Numbered from the stretch's first letter, positions 10,006 through 20,012 are shown. The stretch is DNA of 64,000 nucleotides from Rickettsia tamurae (GCF_000751075.1 NZ_CCMG01000018.1:1-64000); one strand, 5' to 3'. The notes: generated by a model not told the origin, from the sequence alone. Numbers and translations are program-made.

Positions 10006-10867
10006 TTAGAAGATATATCGGATTTGATTCCATGGGATCAATCTGTCATGCAATACACTCCATCGTTGGATAAAATTACTCTTAATACCGGCTTTATAAC
10101 GTACAGCCTTGCTTCCGTATTCACTTACTTTATTTTCCTGTATGTTTGGTTGCCAAATTAAAGCTTCACTCTCTAATCTATTTGAGGCAATATTTCTTTC
10201 ATGCTGCTTGTCGTTATGTGTTAAAAATATGCATTTCGCTTTTATAAACGGTTTATTTTGGTTATTTATGTATTGATCTAAATCTTCAAATAACTTTGCA
10301 TATTCGGTGAGCCAGCCTTCATAAGCAATAATAGGAGAAAAGTTTAGATGAACTTCGTAACCTGCTTCAATAAAAATATTCACTGCTTTTATTCTCTCAA
10401 TAATCGGACTCGTTTTTGGCTCTAATATCTCGCTTATCCTTGCCGGCATCAAACTAAATCTAATCCTTATTTTGTCTTCAGGATTAAAATTAAGCAGTTT
10501 AGGATTAACATATTTAGTAGCAAAAGTTGCTTTAGCACGTGGATGTTCTTTAAAGAAATTAAATATCTTTGACCAATTAGTGTGTTTCCAATGCAAACTT
10601 ACATCGGTAGAATAACCTATATCATATGTCCAATATTTAGAATCTGTTTGATTGGAAATTTTAGTCGGTAAACTTGCTATATGTTTATCCAATACGTCAA
10701 GTATTTGATCTATATTTTCATTTATATTCATAGTTATGACGCATAACATAACAATAACTATTTCTGCAACCTCCGGCACAGCCATATATGAAGTTAGGTG
10801 TTATGTAATCAGCTGATCTTCCATTAGGACGTACATGCAAAGTTTTCGTATTTTGTACTATTTTCAA
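10006..10867 (-). pseudogene. Spore-photoproduct-lyase-like radical SAM protein, frameshifted after the cluster motif
   Basis: From a TTG at 10865-10867 one frame reads HVRPNGRSADYITPNFIYG and then GCAGGCRNSYCYVMRHN, a cysteine-rich radical-SAM cluster motif, until a TGA near 10735. The rest of the protein (INENIDQILDVLDKHI through RYSVL... to LIPWNQIRYIF) is in another frame down to 10006. It contains SMNIP-type segments typical of the SPL family, such as FSLMPARISEILEPKTSP. The ATG at 10783-10785 opens a frame that reads the cluster DNA in the wrong phase, so a 259-residue call from there is misleading. One indel joins the two parts. Confidence 0.7.
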
Positions 10868-10986
10868 TCATACGATTTTAAATTAAAGTTTATTTAAAAT
10901 ACTTACTTAGCTTCACAAACTTCAGATTTATTTACTTACATCGAAATTGTAATTATAAATTATTAATTACAAATATATCATAAGTT

Positions 10987-11465
10987 ATGGAAAAACCAAG
11001 CTATCTAAATTTTGATAATAAAAATTATAAATGGAAAAATGATATTGATTATCGTAAATGCCTGGAAAGTTATAGAGTAGGTAAAGGTGAGCAAGGAGTA
11101 TTAATTTGTCAACTATATAAAAATGAAATTTTGCCTTATTGGAAGTTTAAAACTCCTAAAATTGCTAAAGAAAGTAGTGAAAAAATATATGAAATATTTT
11201 TAAAATATTTAGAGGATAATGATTTTGTTGGAGCTGATATGGTTCGTAAATATTTGCAGATGGGTTTTACTAGAAGTAGACGTTATGCTAATTATAAAGA
11301 TGGGAAAAAATATGACAAAGAAAATGATTATAAGAAATTAGAAAGAGGAGGAGGGATCCAAAAAAAGTGAAAAGTGCCGATATATTTTTCAAAAAATGGC
11401 AAGAGGCAGAAGATAATAAGAAGTATAAAAAGATGAAAATAGAATGGAAAAAACAATATGGGTAA
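10987..11465 (+). pseudogene. DUF4385 family protein, frameshifted in a run of seven A
   Basis: The main frame (10987-11370) carries the DUF4385 core: YRVGKGEQGVL, ILPYWKFKTP, FVGADMVRKYLQMGFTRSRR and YANYKDGKKYD. It ends abnormally just after the A run at 11360-11366. Moving one base restores KSADIFFKKWQEAEDNKKY and EWKKQYG up to the TAA at 11463-11465, which looks like the family's natural C-terminus. Function is unknown; the family is widespread in bacteria and some viruses. One missing A explains everything, so sequencing error or polymerase slippage could rescue it. Confidence is for the family and the shift, not for loss of function. Confidence 0.72.
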
Positions 11466-11523
11466 ATATTAGCTTTACCAAGTTAGTTTTTTTATATTAT
11501 AGTAGATTAATAGAGGATAGATT

Positions 11524-12059
11524 ATGACTAAAGATGAAATTGCGGAGCTGTTTAAAAAATGTCTTGCTCTTCATAACAGATATCAATATCAAGAGGAAAA
11601 AGACAATTTACGAAAATTCGCTGAAACTGATCCTGAAGAACTTTCAAATTTTATTGAAACTTATAATAAAACTGAAAAATATAACAATAGGGAAGCTGAA
11701 GTTTTTCATAGCTTAAGTTCTATTTTAATGGAAAAACAACAAGATAATGCGATTAAATCATTAAAGAAAGCTATGGAACTAGATCCAAGTAAAGCATACT
11801 ACCACGAAGAGCTTTTTAATAAGTTACATAGAATAAATCCAGAGGAAGCACTCGCTTCTATCAAAAGAGTTATAGGGTTAAATCCAAATAAAAAATCATT
11901 ATATGAAGACCTTATTATTTTGTTAAAAAAGCAAATTATGATGAAGAAGCAGCAAAAATTACTGAAGCAATTCAAGATTTCCCTAAAAACATACCTAATT
12001 TGGTATTAGATACTGAGGAAACAAAGGATGTGTATCCATTAGGTTTGGCACAGGAATAA
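11524..12059 (+). pseudogene. Small TPR protein, frameshifted in a run of six A
   Basis: The frame from ATG 11524 encodes helical repeat sequence with TPR-like NAIKSLKKAMELDPSKAYYH and EALASIKRVIGLNPNKKSLY. It leaves sense at the A run 11925-11930. In the next frame the third repeat continues as KKANYDEEAAKITEAI and ends LGLAQE before a TAA at 12057-12059. The out-of-frame tail (QQKLLKQFKISLKTYLIWY) is low-complexity. No signal peptide. A protein-protein interaction role is all that can be said. Same lesion type as the gene before it. Confidence 0.65.
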
Positions 12060-12166
12060 CTGTATCAAAACGTGGGTATTTACGAGTTTTTCACTGTCAT
12101 CTAGTTTGCTTGCTAACTAAGTCTAGAAAAAATAACTTCAACATTGTTACTACACTATATGTTTTG

Positions 12167-12197
12167 CTGGATCCCGTGAATAAATCACGGGATGACA
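12167..12197. repeat. Family B short palindrome
   Basis: CTGGATCCCGTGAATAAATC followed by ACGGGATGACA is a family B arm pair collapsed to a single hairpin. The 180 bases between the TPR relic and the AsmA gene hold only this and a degraded left arm near 12096. Confidence 0.6.
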
Positions 12198-12239
12198 CAG
12201 AGAGGAATAATAAGTCGCACAACACCCGTGACGGTCATA

Positions 12240-14732
12240 TCAAAACAGTTTCTTTAATCCTTTTTGTAACAGTTTGTTTACAGGATCTGCTTGTTGGTTT
12301 TCCTGCGGAGGGCTGCTTTGTTCCTCTGCATTTGTATCTTTTTTCTTTCTAAGACCTAAAGCATCTTTAATAATATTTTCAGGTTTCTTCTCTCCGCTTT
12401 TTAAGTCTTTAATAACGCTATTAAATACGTTTTTAACTAAATATGTTTGAAGGGCTTGAACGTCTAATTTATGCTGCAGATTATTTATGAATCCGTATAA
12501 TTTAACGGCTATAGGCGGTAAATCCCCAATAGTAACGCTTGCACTAATATCCATCATATATTGCGGTAAGTTAATTTGACCGCCTGCATTTGCTTTGGCA
12601 GGTGAAGCATCTAAACTACATTCATTTAAATTAAGCTTGCCATTCGCTATATTTCCGCTGGCAATTAAATTTTTGAAAGATGTGGATTCGCCGCTAAAGG
12701 AGCTGTTAATAAGTAGCAATACTCCTTCGGTATTTTTAGCATTATTTACCGCATCTGCAATTCGGTTTAAATCAAATCCGCTTATTTTCCCGTTATCGCT
12801 ATTTACGTTAAATTGTCCATTTAGATTATTAACATATGTATAAACGCTATTACCGTGAGAAGTAAGATCCGCTTTAAAGCTTAGTCGTCCATCGGTTATT
12901 TTTATTTTGCCGGATTGTGGAGTTAAATTTTTGAGATAGGCATTTTTTAGATCGATTTTGATTGAAGCGTTTTGATCTTTTCCTGAACTCACATAACCGG
13001 TGCTACTTAGTTCGCCACCGTAAATGCTTGCATTAACTGAAGTAATATTCAGCGTGCCGCCGGTGATATTTAATTTTGCTTTTAAATTATTTATGATTAA
13101 TGAGTCGTTAGTTAATTTATCAATATTTGCGGATAGTTGCCCTTCAATTTCATTTAAAAATCCTAAGTTAATATGATTGTTTGACCAAGGAGAATTGTTT
13201 TTAGCTGTAGGTGTATTTTGAGTAGTAGGGCTACTAGTTTTACTTGGATTAGCAGTAGAGTTGTTGCTTGAAGTAATTTTCTCTAAATTAACTAACGGGC
13301 TATATAAGTTAAGGTTAAAATTTGGCTTCTGAGCGGCTAAATTAATATCTCCTTTAATAGATATATTAGTATTAAAAGCGGATATTTTATTATTAATATG
13401 GAAAGTATCTTTAATTTTTTGTACTTCCCCGTTTAACTGCAGCACCCCAATCTTACTTAAATTACTTACTCCCATAAGAGACATAAACGACTCAAAATTA
13501 TTAATTTTTAGATTGTGAGAAATAGTTATATCTTGTGCTAAATTTTTAAGCTCAATATCTCCTGTTAGATTACTATTTGCCGCCGATAAATTAATATTTT
13601 GCAGCTTTATTGCTGGGGAGTTATAAATTACATTAGAAGTAGTGTTCAGTTTTTGGTTAATAATAGGAGGTAATTTATCAGTCTTTAGTTTTAGAGCATC
13701 AAGTATAGGTTTTAAACTATCAGCTTGTAGCATAATACTTGTCTTATCTAAATTAGAGTTAATCTCGGTTATAATGTTACCAGGATTGATAATAATATTT
13801 GATTTTAGGTTATTACGCTCTATATCATAATTTGCATTTGCTAGTAATTCTATATTTGGATAATTAAGTCTAGCATCTTTGATAGCTATATTTTTACTAT
13901 CGGCAGTAATTGCCGTAGTTAGCTCATAGTCATTTTGTAAGTCAGCAGGCATACCTAAAGTTTTAGTATTGCCTTTAATATTTGCGTTACCTATAAAAGA
14001 ATTATTTTCGCTATCAAACTTTCCTTCGATTTTAATTTTTTCACCGGCAAGATTAATATTGGCACTTAACGGAATTATTTTTCCGATTTCTTCAATATTT
14101 CCCTCTATATTAATCTGCTGTTCTAAAGCCTTTAAAGCTAAAGTAAAGTCTATAGGACCTTTAAGGCTTTTAATTTTAGTATCTAAATTAATATCGTTAA
14201 ATATTTTCTCACTATTTTTTTCTATATATATTACTTTGCCGTCTATAATTTTAAAATGACTAATCAAAATAGGAAGTTCTAATTCACTATTAGCATTAGT
14301 AGATTCTGTAGAACTAACGTTATTTTCTTTAGGGTTATTATTAGATGTAACGAATTGCCAATTTTTTTGTCCGTTATTCAAGATTTCTAGATTTATAGTT
14401 GGTTTTTGCAGTTCTATAGAAGCTACTTCAATTGCTCCTCTAAAAAGAGGGAAAAGCCTTAATGATGCTTTAGCACTTTCAACGGAAACTAGATGAGGTT
14501 CTTTTGTGCCGTCTATGGATGATAATTTAATTTCTGATAGTGATACTGCCGGATTTGGTAATAAAGATAATTTTATATCGCCGTTAATAGTTAAATCTCT
14601 ATTTGTAGCCTCTTTGACTTTGTCTATTATTACTCCTTTATAATTATTTAAAGGAATAAAGAAAGGAATAACAATTAATAACAATATTATACTTATAAAT
14701 ATAATAAGTGAGTATTTTAAAGTTTTAGGCAT
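12240..14732 (-). CDS. AsmA family inner-membrane protein
   Basis: 830 residues. One N-terminal membrane anchor (YSLIIFISIILLLIVIPFF) is followed by the AsmA N-terminal pattern (TNRDLTINGDIKLSLLPNPA) and a long periplasmic beta-rich region. The AsmA C-terminal domain is around NNLNGQFNVNSDNGKISGFD and LLINSSFSGES. A low-complexity Ser/Thr/Pro linker lies near residue 490-515, and a charged tail ends LLQKGLKKLF. Family knowledge: AsmA-like proteins of the bridge-like lipid transfer group support lipid transport to, or assembly of, the outer membrane. A second, divergent member is at 17369. Confidence 0.85.
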   Translation of the reverse strand: MPKTLKYSLIIFISIILLLIVIPFFIPLNNYKGVIIDKVKEATNRDLTINGDIKLSLLPNPAVSLSEIKLSSIDGTKEPHLVSVESAKASLRLFPLFRGAIEVASIELQKPTINLEILNNGQKNWQFVTSNNNPKENNVSSTESTNANSELELPILISHFKIIDGKVIYIEKNSEKIFNDINLDTKIKSLKGPIDFTLALKALEQQINIEGNIEEIGKIIPLSANINLAGEKIKIEGKFDSENNSFIGNANIKGNTKTLGMPADLQNDYELTTAITADSKNIAIKDARLNYPNIELLANANYDIERNNLKSNIIINPGNIITEINSNLDKTSIMLQADSLKPILDALKLKTDKLPPIINQKLNTTSNVIYNSPAIKLQNINLSAANSNLTGDIELKNLAQDITISHNLKINNFESFMSLMGVSNLSKIGVLQLNGEVQKIKDTFHINNKISAFNTNISIKGDINLAAQKPNFNLNLYSPLVNLEKITSSNNSTANPSKTSSPTTQNTPTAKNNSPWSNNHINLGFLNEIEGQLSANIDKLTNDSLIINNLKAKLNITGGTLNITSVNASIYGGELSSTGYVSSGKDQNASIKIDLKNAYLKNLTPQSGKIKITDGRLSFKADLTSHGNSVYTYVNNLNGQFNVNSDNGKISGFDLNRIADAVNNAKNTEGVLLLINSSFSGESTSFKNLIASGNIANGKLNLNECSLDASPAKANAGGQINLPQYMMDISASVTIGDLPPIAVKLYGFINNLQHKLDVQALQTYLVKNVFNSVIKDLKSGEKKPENIIKDALGLRKKKDTNAEEQSSPPQENQQADPVNKLLQKGLKKLF

Positions 14733-14839
14733 AGAGCTTAACCTTATATATATATATATTGATTATAGTATTTAAGGATTAATTGTCAAATTCATATAAT
14801 TTACTCAATTAAAGATTAAAATAATTATATTACTATATT

Positions 14840-15196
14840 ATGGGACCATATGGTAAAGTAGGAGGACATCATCCATATGCTAAAAAAGCTTTTGAAGGTA
14901 ATATTAATTATGATCCTAAAAAAGGCTTTGCTGTTAGTGAAGAGTTTATGCTAAGAAATGAGATAGATCATTATAAAATAACTGCTGCACAAAGAAAATT
15001 ATTTGGAGAGCTATATAAAAGCGGTAGACCAAATACTTTACAGGAGCATACACGTATAGCAGTTGAAGCTTTAAAAGCGGGTGGAGCAACAGAGCAACAA
15101 GCACGAGATATTGTAGCTAAAGCTTTACAACAGTTAAGGAAAGATAAGGTATTGGCACCTACTAATATTCCTTGGTATAATAAAAATAAAAACTAA
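14840..15196 (+). CDS. Orphan CdiA-CT/Rhs-type nuclease toxin domain (GHH motif)
   Basis: 118 residues beginning directly with MGPYGKVGGHHPYAKKAF. The GxVGGHH motif is the signature of GHH-type HNH/EndoVII-fold toxin domains normally found at the C-terminus of CdiA or Rhs proteins. It continues with YDPKKGFAVSEEFM and ends with a helical region (IAVEALKAGGATEQQARDIV). No filamentous carrier or pre-toxin domain precedes it. There is no clear Shine-Dalgarno, although a TATAAT lies at 14795-14800. The presumed immunity gene follows after 14 bases. It may be expressed as a cytoplasmic protein or be a silent cassette. Family assigned by motif; DNase activity is inference. Confidence 0.6.
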   Translation: MGPYGKVGGHHPYAKKAFEGNINYDPKKGFAVSEEFMLRNEIDHYKITAAQRKLFGELYKSGRPNTLQEHTRIAVEALKAGGATEQQARDIVAKALQQLRKDKVLAPTNIPWYNKNKN

Positions 15197-15210
15197 TAAA
15201 AGGTAAAAAT

Positions 15211-15609
15211 ATGAGTAAAAAACAAAAACTATTAGATAAATTTGGAAGTGTATATATAGATTTTGTACGTGATGGTGTGCTAACACAAATGCTTGGCATT
15301 TTAAATAACACAACTAAAGCAAATAAAATTTTAGCTCAAAAAGTTAATGAGATATCAAATGAAAGTAAAGAAATCATAGAAATAATTGTACAAGAAACCT
15401 TGGATAGATGCCTCCACTATACTTTATTTATGCTACAAGAGTATGAAGATGAAATGGCATTAATTATGTATGACGAAGATCATAATCAATACTCCTTAGC
15501 TGAAATTAGCGATGGTTTATGCGGAGAATTATATAGTGAAGATGGTTGGATAGCAAAATATTCTAAATACCCCAATTGGAAGACGATAGAAAATATTATA
15601 GAAAAATAA
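15211..15609 (+). CDS. Probable immunity protein for the GHH toxin
   Basis: 132 residues, acidic, no signal peptide, rich in helix (KANKILAQKVNEISNESKE) with a C-terminal acidic segment (YEDEMALIMYDEDHNQYSL). I do not recognise the family by sequence. The call rests on position: it starts 14 bases after the toxin stop, on the same strand, with a good AAAGG ribosome-binding site 8 bases before the ATG. It has the size and acidity typical of CdiI proteins. It is better equipped for translation than the toxin, as expected for a protective gene. Confidence 0.5.
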   Translation: MSKKQKLLDKFGSVYIDFVRDGVLTQMLGILNNTTKANKILAQKVNEISNESKEIIEIIVQETLDRCLHYTLFMLQEYEDEMALIMYDEDHNQYSLAEISDGLCGELYSEDGWIAKYSKYPNWKTIENIIEK

Positions 15610-15623
15610 TCATTTAAAGTTGA

Positions 15624-16387
15624 TTAAGGAAAAGTAAACCAGTAAAAGCATCAAGTATATCAGAAGAAGTGGTAATTAATTCTCAAGGTTCTATTAATGT
15701 CGAGATTGAAGCTGGTAAGAAGCCTGCATGGCTGAGTATGCTTGAGGCAAGACAGGGCGGGCAGAATGTAAATATAAATGAGATACAAGGCGAGAATAAC
15801 TGGGAGAAGAAAGTGCGTCAGTTAACGACGCAAGGGCAGGTGCTGATAACAACAGCAGTTACGGCAGCAACAACTGGTGCAGGTAGCACTATTGGAGCCG
15901 GAACAGTAAGCAGTGCGATAGCAACGGGGATCAGTGGTTTTGCATCTAACTTAGCGGTAAATACAATCAATAGCGGCAGTAATGTAGGCAAGGGACTTAA
16001 GTCTGCAACGACTAAGGAAAGTTTAAGATCGCTCGGTAAGAATATGCTAGCAGCCGGTGTTACAACCGGAATAATGAACGGAACCGGTTTTGGAAATGTA
16101 AATTCAGCGTTAATGTACGCAATATGGCAATTGCCGAGCAAACAGGTAACCCTTACATAGCGGCACTTGCGGGCGGAATGGGTGAGGCGTTGAGCGGTCT
16201 TACTTCTTCCCTGGGCCATGAGTTCTCCGGCATAGGTCCAAGCAGCACTGGCTTATCTAACTGGAACGATACTATAGTTGCTGCTACTACCATGCTTGTT
16301 GGCACCTCCGCCGCCGATATGCAAATGGCAACCGCAGTCTCATCTCTGTTGTGGAGTATAATGATATATTACACCAAGAGCATCTAG
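15624..16387 (+). pseudogene. CdiA/hemagglutinin fragment with DUF637-type pre-toxin region
   Basis: Sense begins right after a TGA at 15621 (KSKPVKASSISEEVVINSQG). It continues through AGKKPAWLSMLEARQGGQNV and a glycine/alanine-rich DUF637-like segment (ITTAVTAATTGAGSTIGAGT). Near 16118 the sense jumps frame into AIAEQTGNPYIAALAGGMGE and stops at 16387. Neither the N-terminal secretion part nor a toxin tip is present. In intact CdiA, DUF637 lies before the toxin; here the fragment follows a toxin/immunity pair, so the locus is scrambled or held several tips. Its GC content is visibly higher than its neighbours, suggesting later arrival. Confidence 0.65.
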
Positions 16388-16443
16388 TGTATTTATAGTA
16401 TCATACATCAATAATATTTATGTCTAAAAAGCTTAAGCATTCT

Positions 16444-16473
16444 ATGTCATTCCCGCAAAAGCGGGAATGACAT
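16444..16473. repeat. Family C perfect palindrome
   Basis: ATGTCATTCCCGC-AAAA-GCGGGAATGACAT: a 13-base stem with a 4-base loop. It sits immediately before the truncated Rpn-like gene. Confidence 0.85.
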
Positions 16474-16525
16474 AGAATTAGTTAATATTGGTATTAATTA
16501 TATAGAATTAATTTTATGCTATACT

Positions 16526-16783
16526 TTGACCAAAATTAGTCAAAATGATATAATAGAAATAGAAAAAATACTTAAATCACATTTGAACCCTGAAGAAGGA
16601 GAACAAATTATGGGAAGTATAGTGGAACATTGGCTGCAAGAAGGTAGACAAGAAGGTATATATATAGGTGAAATGAAATTAGCAGAGATGGCAAAAAAAA
16701 TGTTAAGGAAAAATAAGCCTTTAGACGAAATTATTGAATTTACCGGTTTTACAAAAAAAGAAATTGAAGAACTCCAAAAATAG
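16526..16783 (+). pseudogene. C-terminal remnant of an Rpn-family (PD-(D/E)XK) nuclease
   Basis: 85 codons from a TTG. The visible pattern is the Rpn tail: WLQEGRQEGIYIGEMKLAEM, then KKMLRKNKPLDEIIEFTGFT and KKEIEELQK. Full proteins are about 300 residues with an N-terminal nuclease domain (recombination-promoting nuclease, COG5464). That domain is absent, and a family C palindrome ends 52 bases upstream, so the gene was truncated. Not expected to be active. Confidence 0.6.
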
Positions 16784-16809
16784 GAGATTTAAAAACTACG
16801 GTAAATTAT

Positions 16810-17307
16810 TCAAGCTTCTCTTTGATAATTTAAAATCACATAATCTTTAGTTATAACAGGAAAAAATTCTTTATTGAAAGGTAATAATTCAGTTGTTTGA
16901 TCTGAAAATTCTATTTCAATTATGTCACCGGCACCAAAGTTAAGAATATTTTTAATTTTGCCTATTTCTTTATGATCTTGGTCTAATATCGGTAAATGAT
17001 TTAAATCCGCTATATAAAATTCATCTTCTTCTAGCTCCGGTAAACTTGCTCTTAAGCAAAATATTTTATAACCTTTTAAATTTTCAGCTTCATTTCGAGT
17101 AGCTATATCATTAAATGTACAAATTAATTCTCCTTTGGCATTTTGGCTAATTAGCTTAATATGTATATTTTTTCCTGACTCATTTACTAAATTTCTTTCA
17201 AGTATTTTTGTAGTAGGGTCGGTAAAAGATTTTAAAATTACATGACCTTTAATTCCGTGACATGATTTTATTACACCGACTAAAATTAAATTTTCTAAAG
17301 AATTCAT
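16810..17307 (-). CDS. rimM: Ribosome maturation factor RimM
   Basis: 165 residues. The N-terminal RimM barrel starts [20 protein letters not shown] with the conserved GxxGIKG-like loop. The C-terminal PRC-barrel domain contains [13 protein letters not shown] and the end [18 protein letters not shown]. Binds S19 and promotes maturation of the 30S head and 16S rRNA processing. The ATG at 17305-17307 is followed by MNSLEN. Its usual partners trmD and rplS are not adjacent. Divergent from the AsmA-like gene at 17369, 61 bases away. Confidence 0.92.
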   Translation of the reverse strand: MNSLENLILVGVIKSCHGIKGHVILKSFTDPTTKILERNLVNESGKNIHIKLISQNAKGELICTFNDIATRNEAENLKGYKIFCLRASLPELEEDEFYIADLNHLPILDQDHKEIGKIKNILNFGAGDIIEIEFSDQTTELLPFNKEFFPVITKDYVILNYQREA

Positions 17308-17368
17308 TAATTTGCCTTTAAATTTTGATAATTATATATAATAATATATTTAAAACTTTTTTATAGAC

Positions 17369-19999
17369 ATGATAAAAAAAATAGCTGCCGGCATCATAAT
17401 TTGTTTCTCATTATTATTATTTATAATTTTTGGTGCATTATCGTTTGTTAACTATAATTCGGTTACTAATAATTTTACCAGTCATTTAGGAATTGCAAAA
17501 GAAAATATCGGAAAAATAAAGATGAATAAATTTCCTTTGCCCTATTTAGTTATTGAGACGATAAGAGAAGAAGGAAAGTTAGATTTAGAGCAGATTAAAA
17601 TTCATTTTTCATTATGGTCGCTTATAAAATTTAATCCTAAAATTAATAAAATAGATATATTAGATGCTAAATTTTATTCAAATTCTAATGTATTAAATAT
17701 TTATAATCATGAAGAGTTAATAAAGAATTTCTTTAAATATAAATTACAAAATATAAATCTAAATGTTACTAATCTAAGTATTATTAATAAACAAGATTAT
17801 TCTATTTTAAATTTTAATAATTGTATATTTAAAAAAGAAAATGCTTTATCGTCTAATTACATATTTAAAACTACAAGTAACTATATAGGTAAAATTTCAG
17901 GTTCAATTAATAAACGTGACGATACAGTAGATTTTAGTCTTAATATTGATAATAATGATTATGGTTTTAAGTTATCGCAAATTTACAAAGATTCTAAGCT
18001 TACTAGCGGTAGCGGTGAATATCAGATTAAAAATTTAGCATCGGTAATGTATAATATATTACCGGATTTAAACCATCTTTTTAATAAATTTAATCAAAAT
18101 GAGGCAGTAAACGTTAAATTTAATATTTCAAATAATGAAGATGAAATAGAGCTAAAAGACATAGTAATAGCATCGTCTTTTATTACCGGTAATGGATTTG
18201 TTAACATTGCTAAAAATGATAATATTACTACTAATGTGAAACTAAATTTTCCTAAAATAGATTTAAGTTCGTTAATTTCTCCAAATGCAGGGGTAACATT
18301 TAATACTTCTTCTTCAAATATTAGATTTATTTTTGCCGATAAATTACTTAAAGCAGACTTGGCAATTAACGAAATAATTTTAAGTAATAATGAAGCACTA
18401 GAAAAAATAGTTTTTTCTTCTAACTTATCAAAGGGTACTTTAAAGATAAATGAATTTTCAGGTAATATTAAGTCAGGTGGGGAATTTAAGCTTACAGGTA
18501 ATGTAACACAGAATGCCGTTAGAAGTATGTTCGATGGACAGCTATATTTAAAGCACAACGATATAAATTCGTTACTGAATATTTTAGGATTTAACGACTT
18601 TACTATTAAAGAAGCTATTCCTTTTAGCTTGTCATCGGATTTAAAACTCACTTTAATAGATTTATTTTTTAAAAATTTATTACTCAAAACAGATAATTTA
18701 AATTTATCAGGAAATTTTTCTAGTAAATTTATTGCTCAAACACCTCGTTTAGATGCTACGCTTAATATATCTTCGCTTGACTTAAGCAGTAGAACGTATC
18801 CAATAATTTCGCCGCTTATCGAATTTACAAAAAATTTAACTAAAGATATGAAAACTTTAGATTATCCAAGCAAATTTATTCCTATTAGAACAATAGGATA
18901 TTTAGCTAATTTAGATATTTTAATAGATAGCGTTAAGTATAACGATCATATATTTGACAAAATGAATTTGCTTGCTAAAATCGTACCGGCTAATATAAAA
19001 ATTAGTAATTTAGATTTTAAAACTGCTAACAGCTATTTATCAACTAGCTGGAACTTGGATGCATCGAGTGTATTACCGTCTTTGATCGTAGAAATTAAGG
19101 ACGGTAATCTTACTACTGATTTATTATCACCGGCAGGAATGCTTAATTTAAGAAATAAATTAATAAATGATTATAGTCTAGATAAAGCTACATTGCAATT
19201 TTACGGGACATTATCAACATTATCACAAAATGATTTAATATTGAAAAATGTTAAATTTTATGTAGCAAATAATAATAATCTATTACAATTTAATAATATT
19301 GAAGCAAAATTATTAGGCGGTAAGCTTCAAGGTAGCGGCAATATTTTATTAGAACCTTATTCTATAAATTTCGTATATGCTTTAAATACAATAGATTTAA
19401 ACAAAGTTTCGGCTCTTATGCCTAAAATATTTACTGCAAGTAGCGGAAAAGTAAGTATAAGCGGTAGTTTAGGGACTAACGGTAACACTCTTCAAAGCCA
19501 GCTATATAACCTTACTACAAAATCACAATTTGCTATAAACAATATAGATGTTAATAATTTTGCAATTGATTCTTTTATAGAAAAAATTAATACAGCTGAT
19601 TATAAGGTACAAAATTTAGATAAAGATATAAATAGTGCTATAACCACAGGACAAGAAAATATTAGAGGCATAAGCGGTGATATTGAACTACAAAAAGGTA
19701 TTGCCCTTTTAAAGAAAGTAAAATTTGCAACACAATATAGTAGCGGTGCGGCCTCTTTTGCAGTTAATATATATAATTTTGATATGGATGCATTGAGTAT
19801 TTTATCATTTTATGTACCGGCAAGGCTTGTTAAGTTAAATACCTCAAATACGAGTTCCGATAAAGATAGTTTGGCACATCTTAATATAAAAATGCAAGGG
19901 AGTATTTTTGCTCCTAAGAAAACTTTTGATAGTAGTGAGCTAAAAAAATTACTTATACTACAAACAACTGAAGACAAAACTACTACAGATAACCATTAA
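17369..19999 (+). CDS. Second AsmA-like large periplasmic protein
   Basis: 876 residues. N-terminal anchor IIICFSLLLFIIFGALSFV, then a very long region rich in Asn, Ser and alternating hydrophobics (DUF3971/AsmA-like beta-groove pattern). The C-terminal part resembles the AsmA C-terminal domain: GKVSISGSLGTNGNT, ISGDIELQKGIALLKKVKF. It shares only general pattern with the 830-residue protein. Likely inner-membrane anchored and periplasm-spanning, with an envelope lipid-trafficking role inferred from the family. Followed by xseB after 13 bases, so probably co-transcribed. Confidence 0.72.
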   Translation: MIKKIAAGIIICFSLLLFIIFGALSFVNYNSVTNNFTSHLGIAKENIGKIKMNKFPLPYLVIETIREEGKLDLEQIKIHFSLWSLIKFNPKINKIDILDAKFYSNSNVLNIYNHEELIKNFFKYKLQNINLNVTNLSIINKQDYSILNFNNCIFKKENALSSNYIFKTTSNYIGKISGSINKRDDTVDFSLNIDNNDYGFKLSQIYKDSKLTSGSGEYQIKNLASVMYNILPDLNHLFNKFNQNEAVNVKFNISNNEDEIELKDIVIASSFITGNGFVNIAKNDNITTNVKLNFPKIDLSSLISPNAGVTFNTSSSNIRFIFADKLLKADLAINEIILSNNEALEKIVFSSNLSKGTLKINEFSGNIKSGGEFKLTGNVTQNAVRSMFDGQLYLKHNDINSLLNILGFNDFTIKEAIPFSLSSDLKLTLIDLFFKNLLLKTDNLNLSGNFSSKFIAQTPRLDATLNISSLDLSSRTYPIISPLIEFTKNLTKDMKTLDYPSKFIPIRTIGYLANLDILIDSVKYNDHIFDKMNLLAKIVPANIKISNLDFKTANSYLSTSWNLDASSVLPSLIVEIKDGNLTTDLLSPAGMLNLRNKLINDYSLDKATLQFYGTLSTLSQNDLILKNVKFYVANNNNLLQFNNIEAKLLGGKLQGSGNILLEPYSINFVYALNTIDLNKVSALMPKIFTASSGKVSISGSLGTNGNTLQSQLYNLTTKSQFAINNIDVNNFAIDSFIEKINTADYKVQNLDKDINSAITTGQENIRGISGDIELQKGIALLKKVKFATQYSSGAASFAVNIYNFDMDALSILSFYVPARLVKLNTSNTSSDKDSLAHLNIKMQGSIFAPKKTFDSSELKKLLILQTTEDKTTTDNH

Positions 20000-20012
20000 A
20001 AAATAAAAATAA

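Noticed and set aside
12595..14259. Open frames opposite the AsmA gene
   Set aside because: Complementary-strand shadows of a well-supported coding gene with no homology of their own.
14747..14760. TA dinucleotide run near the AsmA start
   Set aside because: A short low-complexity run is expected at this base composition; no function inferred.
15818..16219. A 133-codon minus-strand frame over the CdiA fragment
   Set aside because: Composition mirrors the Gly/Ala-rich sense strand; the plus strand has recognisable DUF637 sense.
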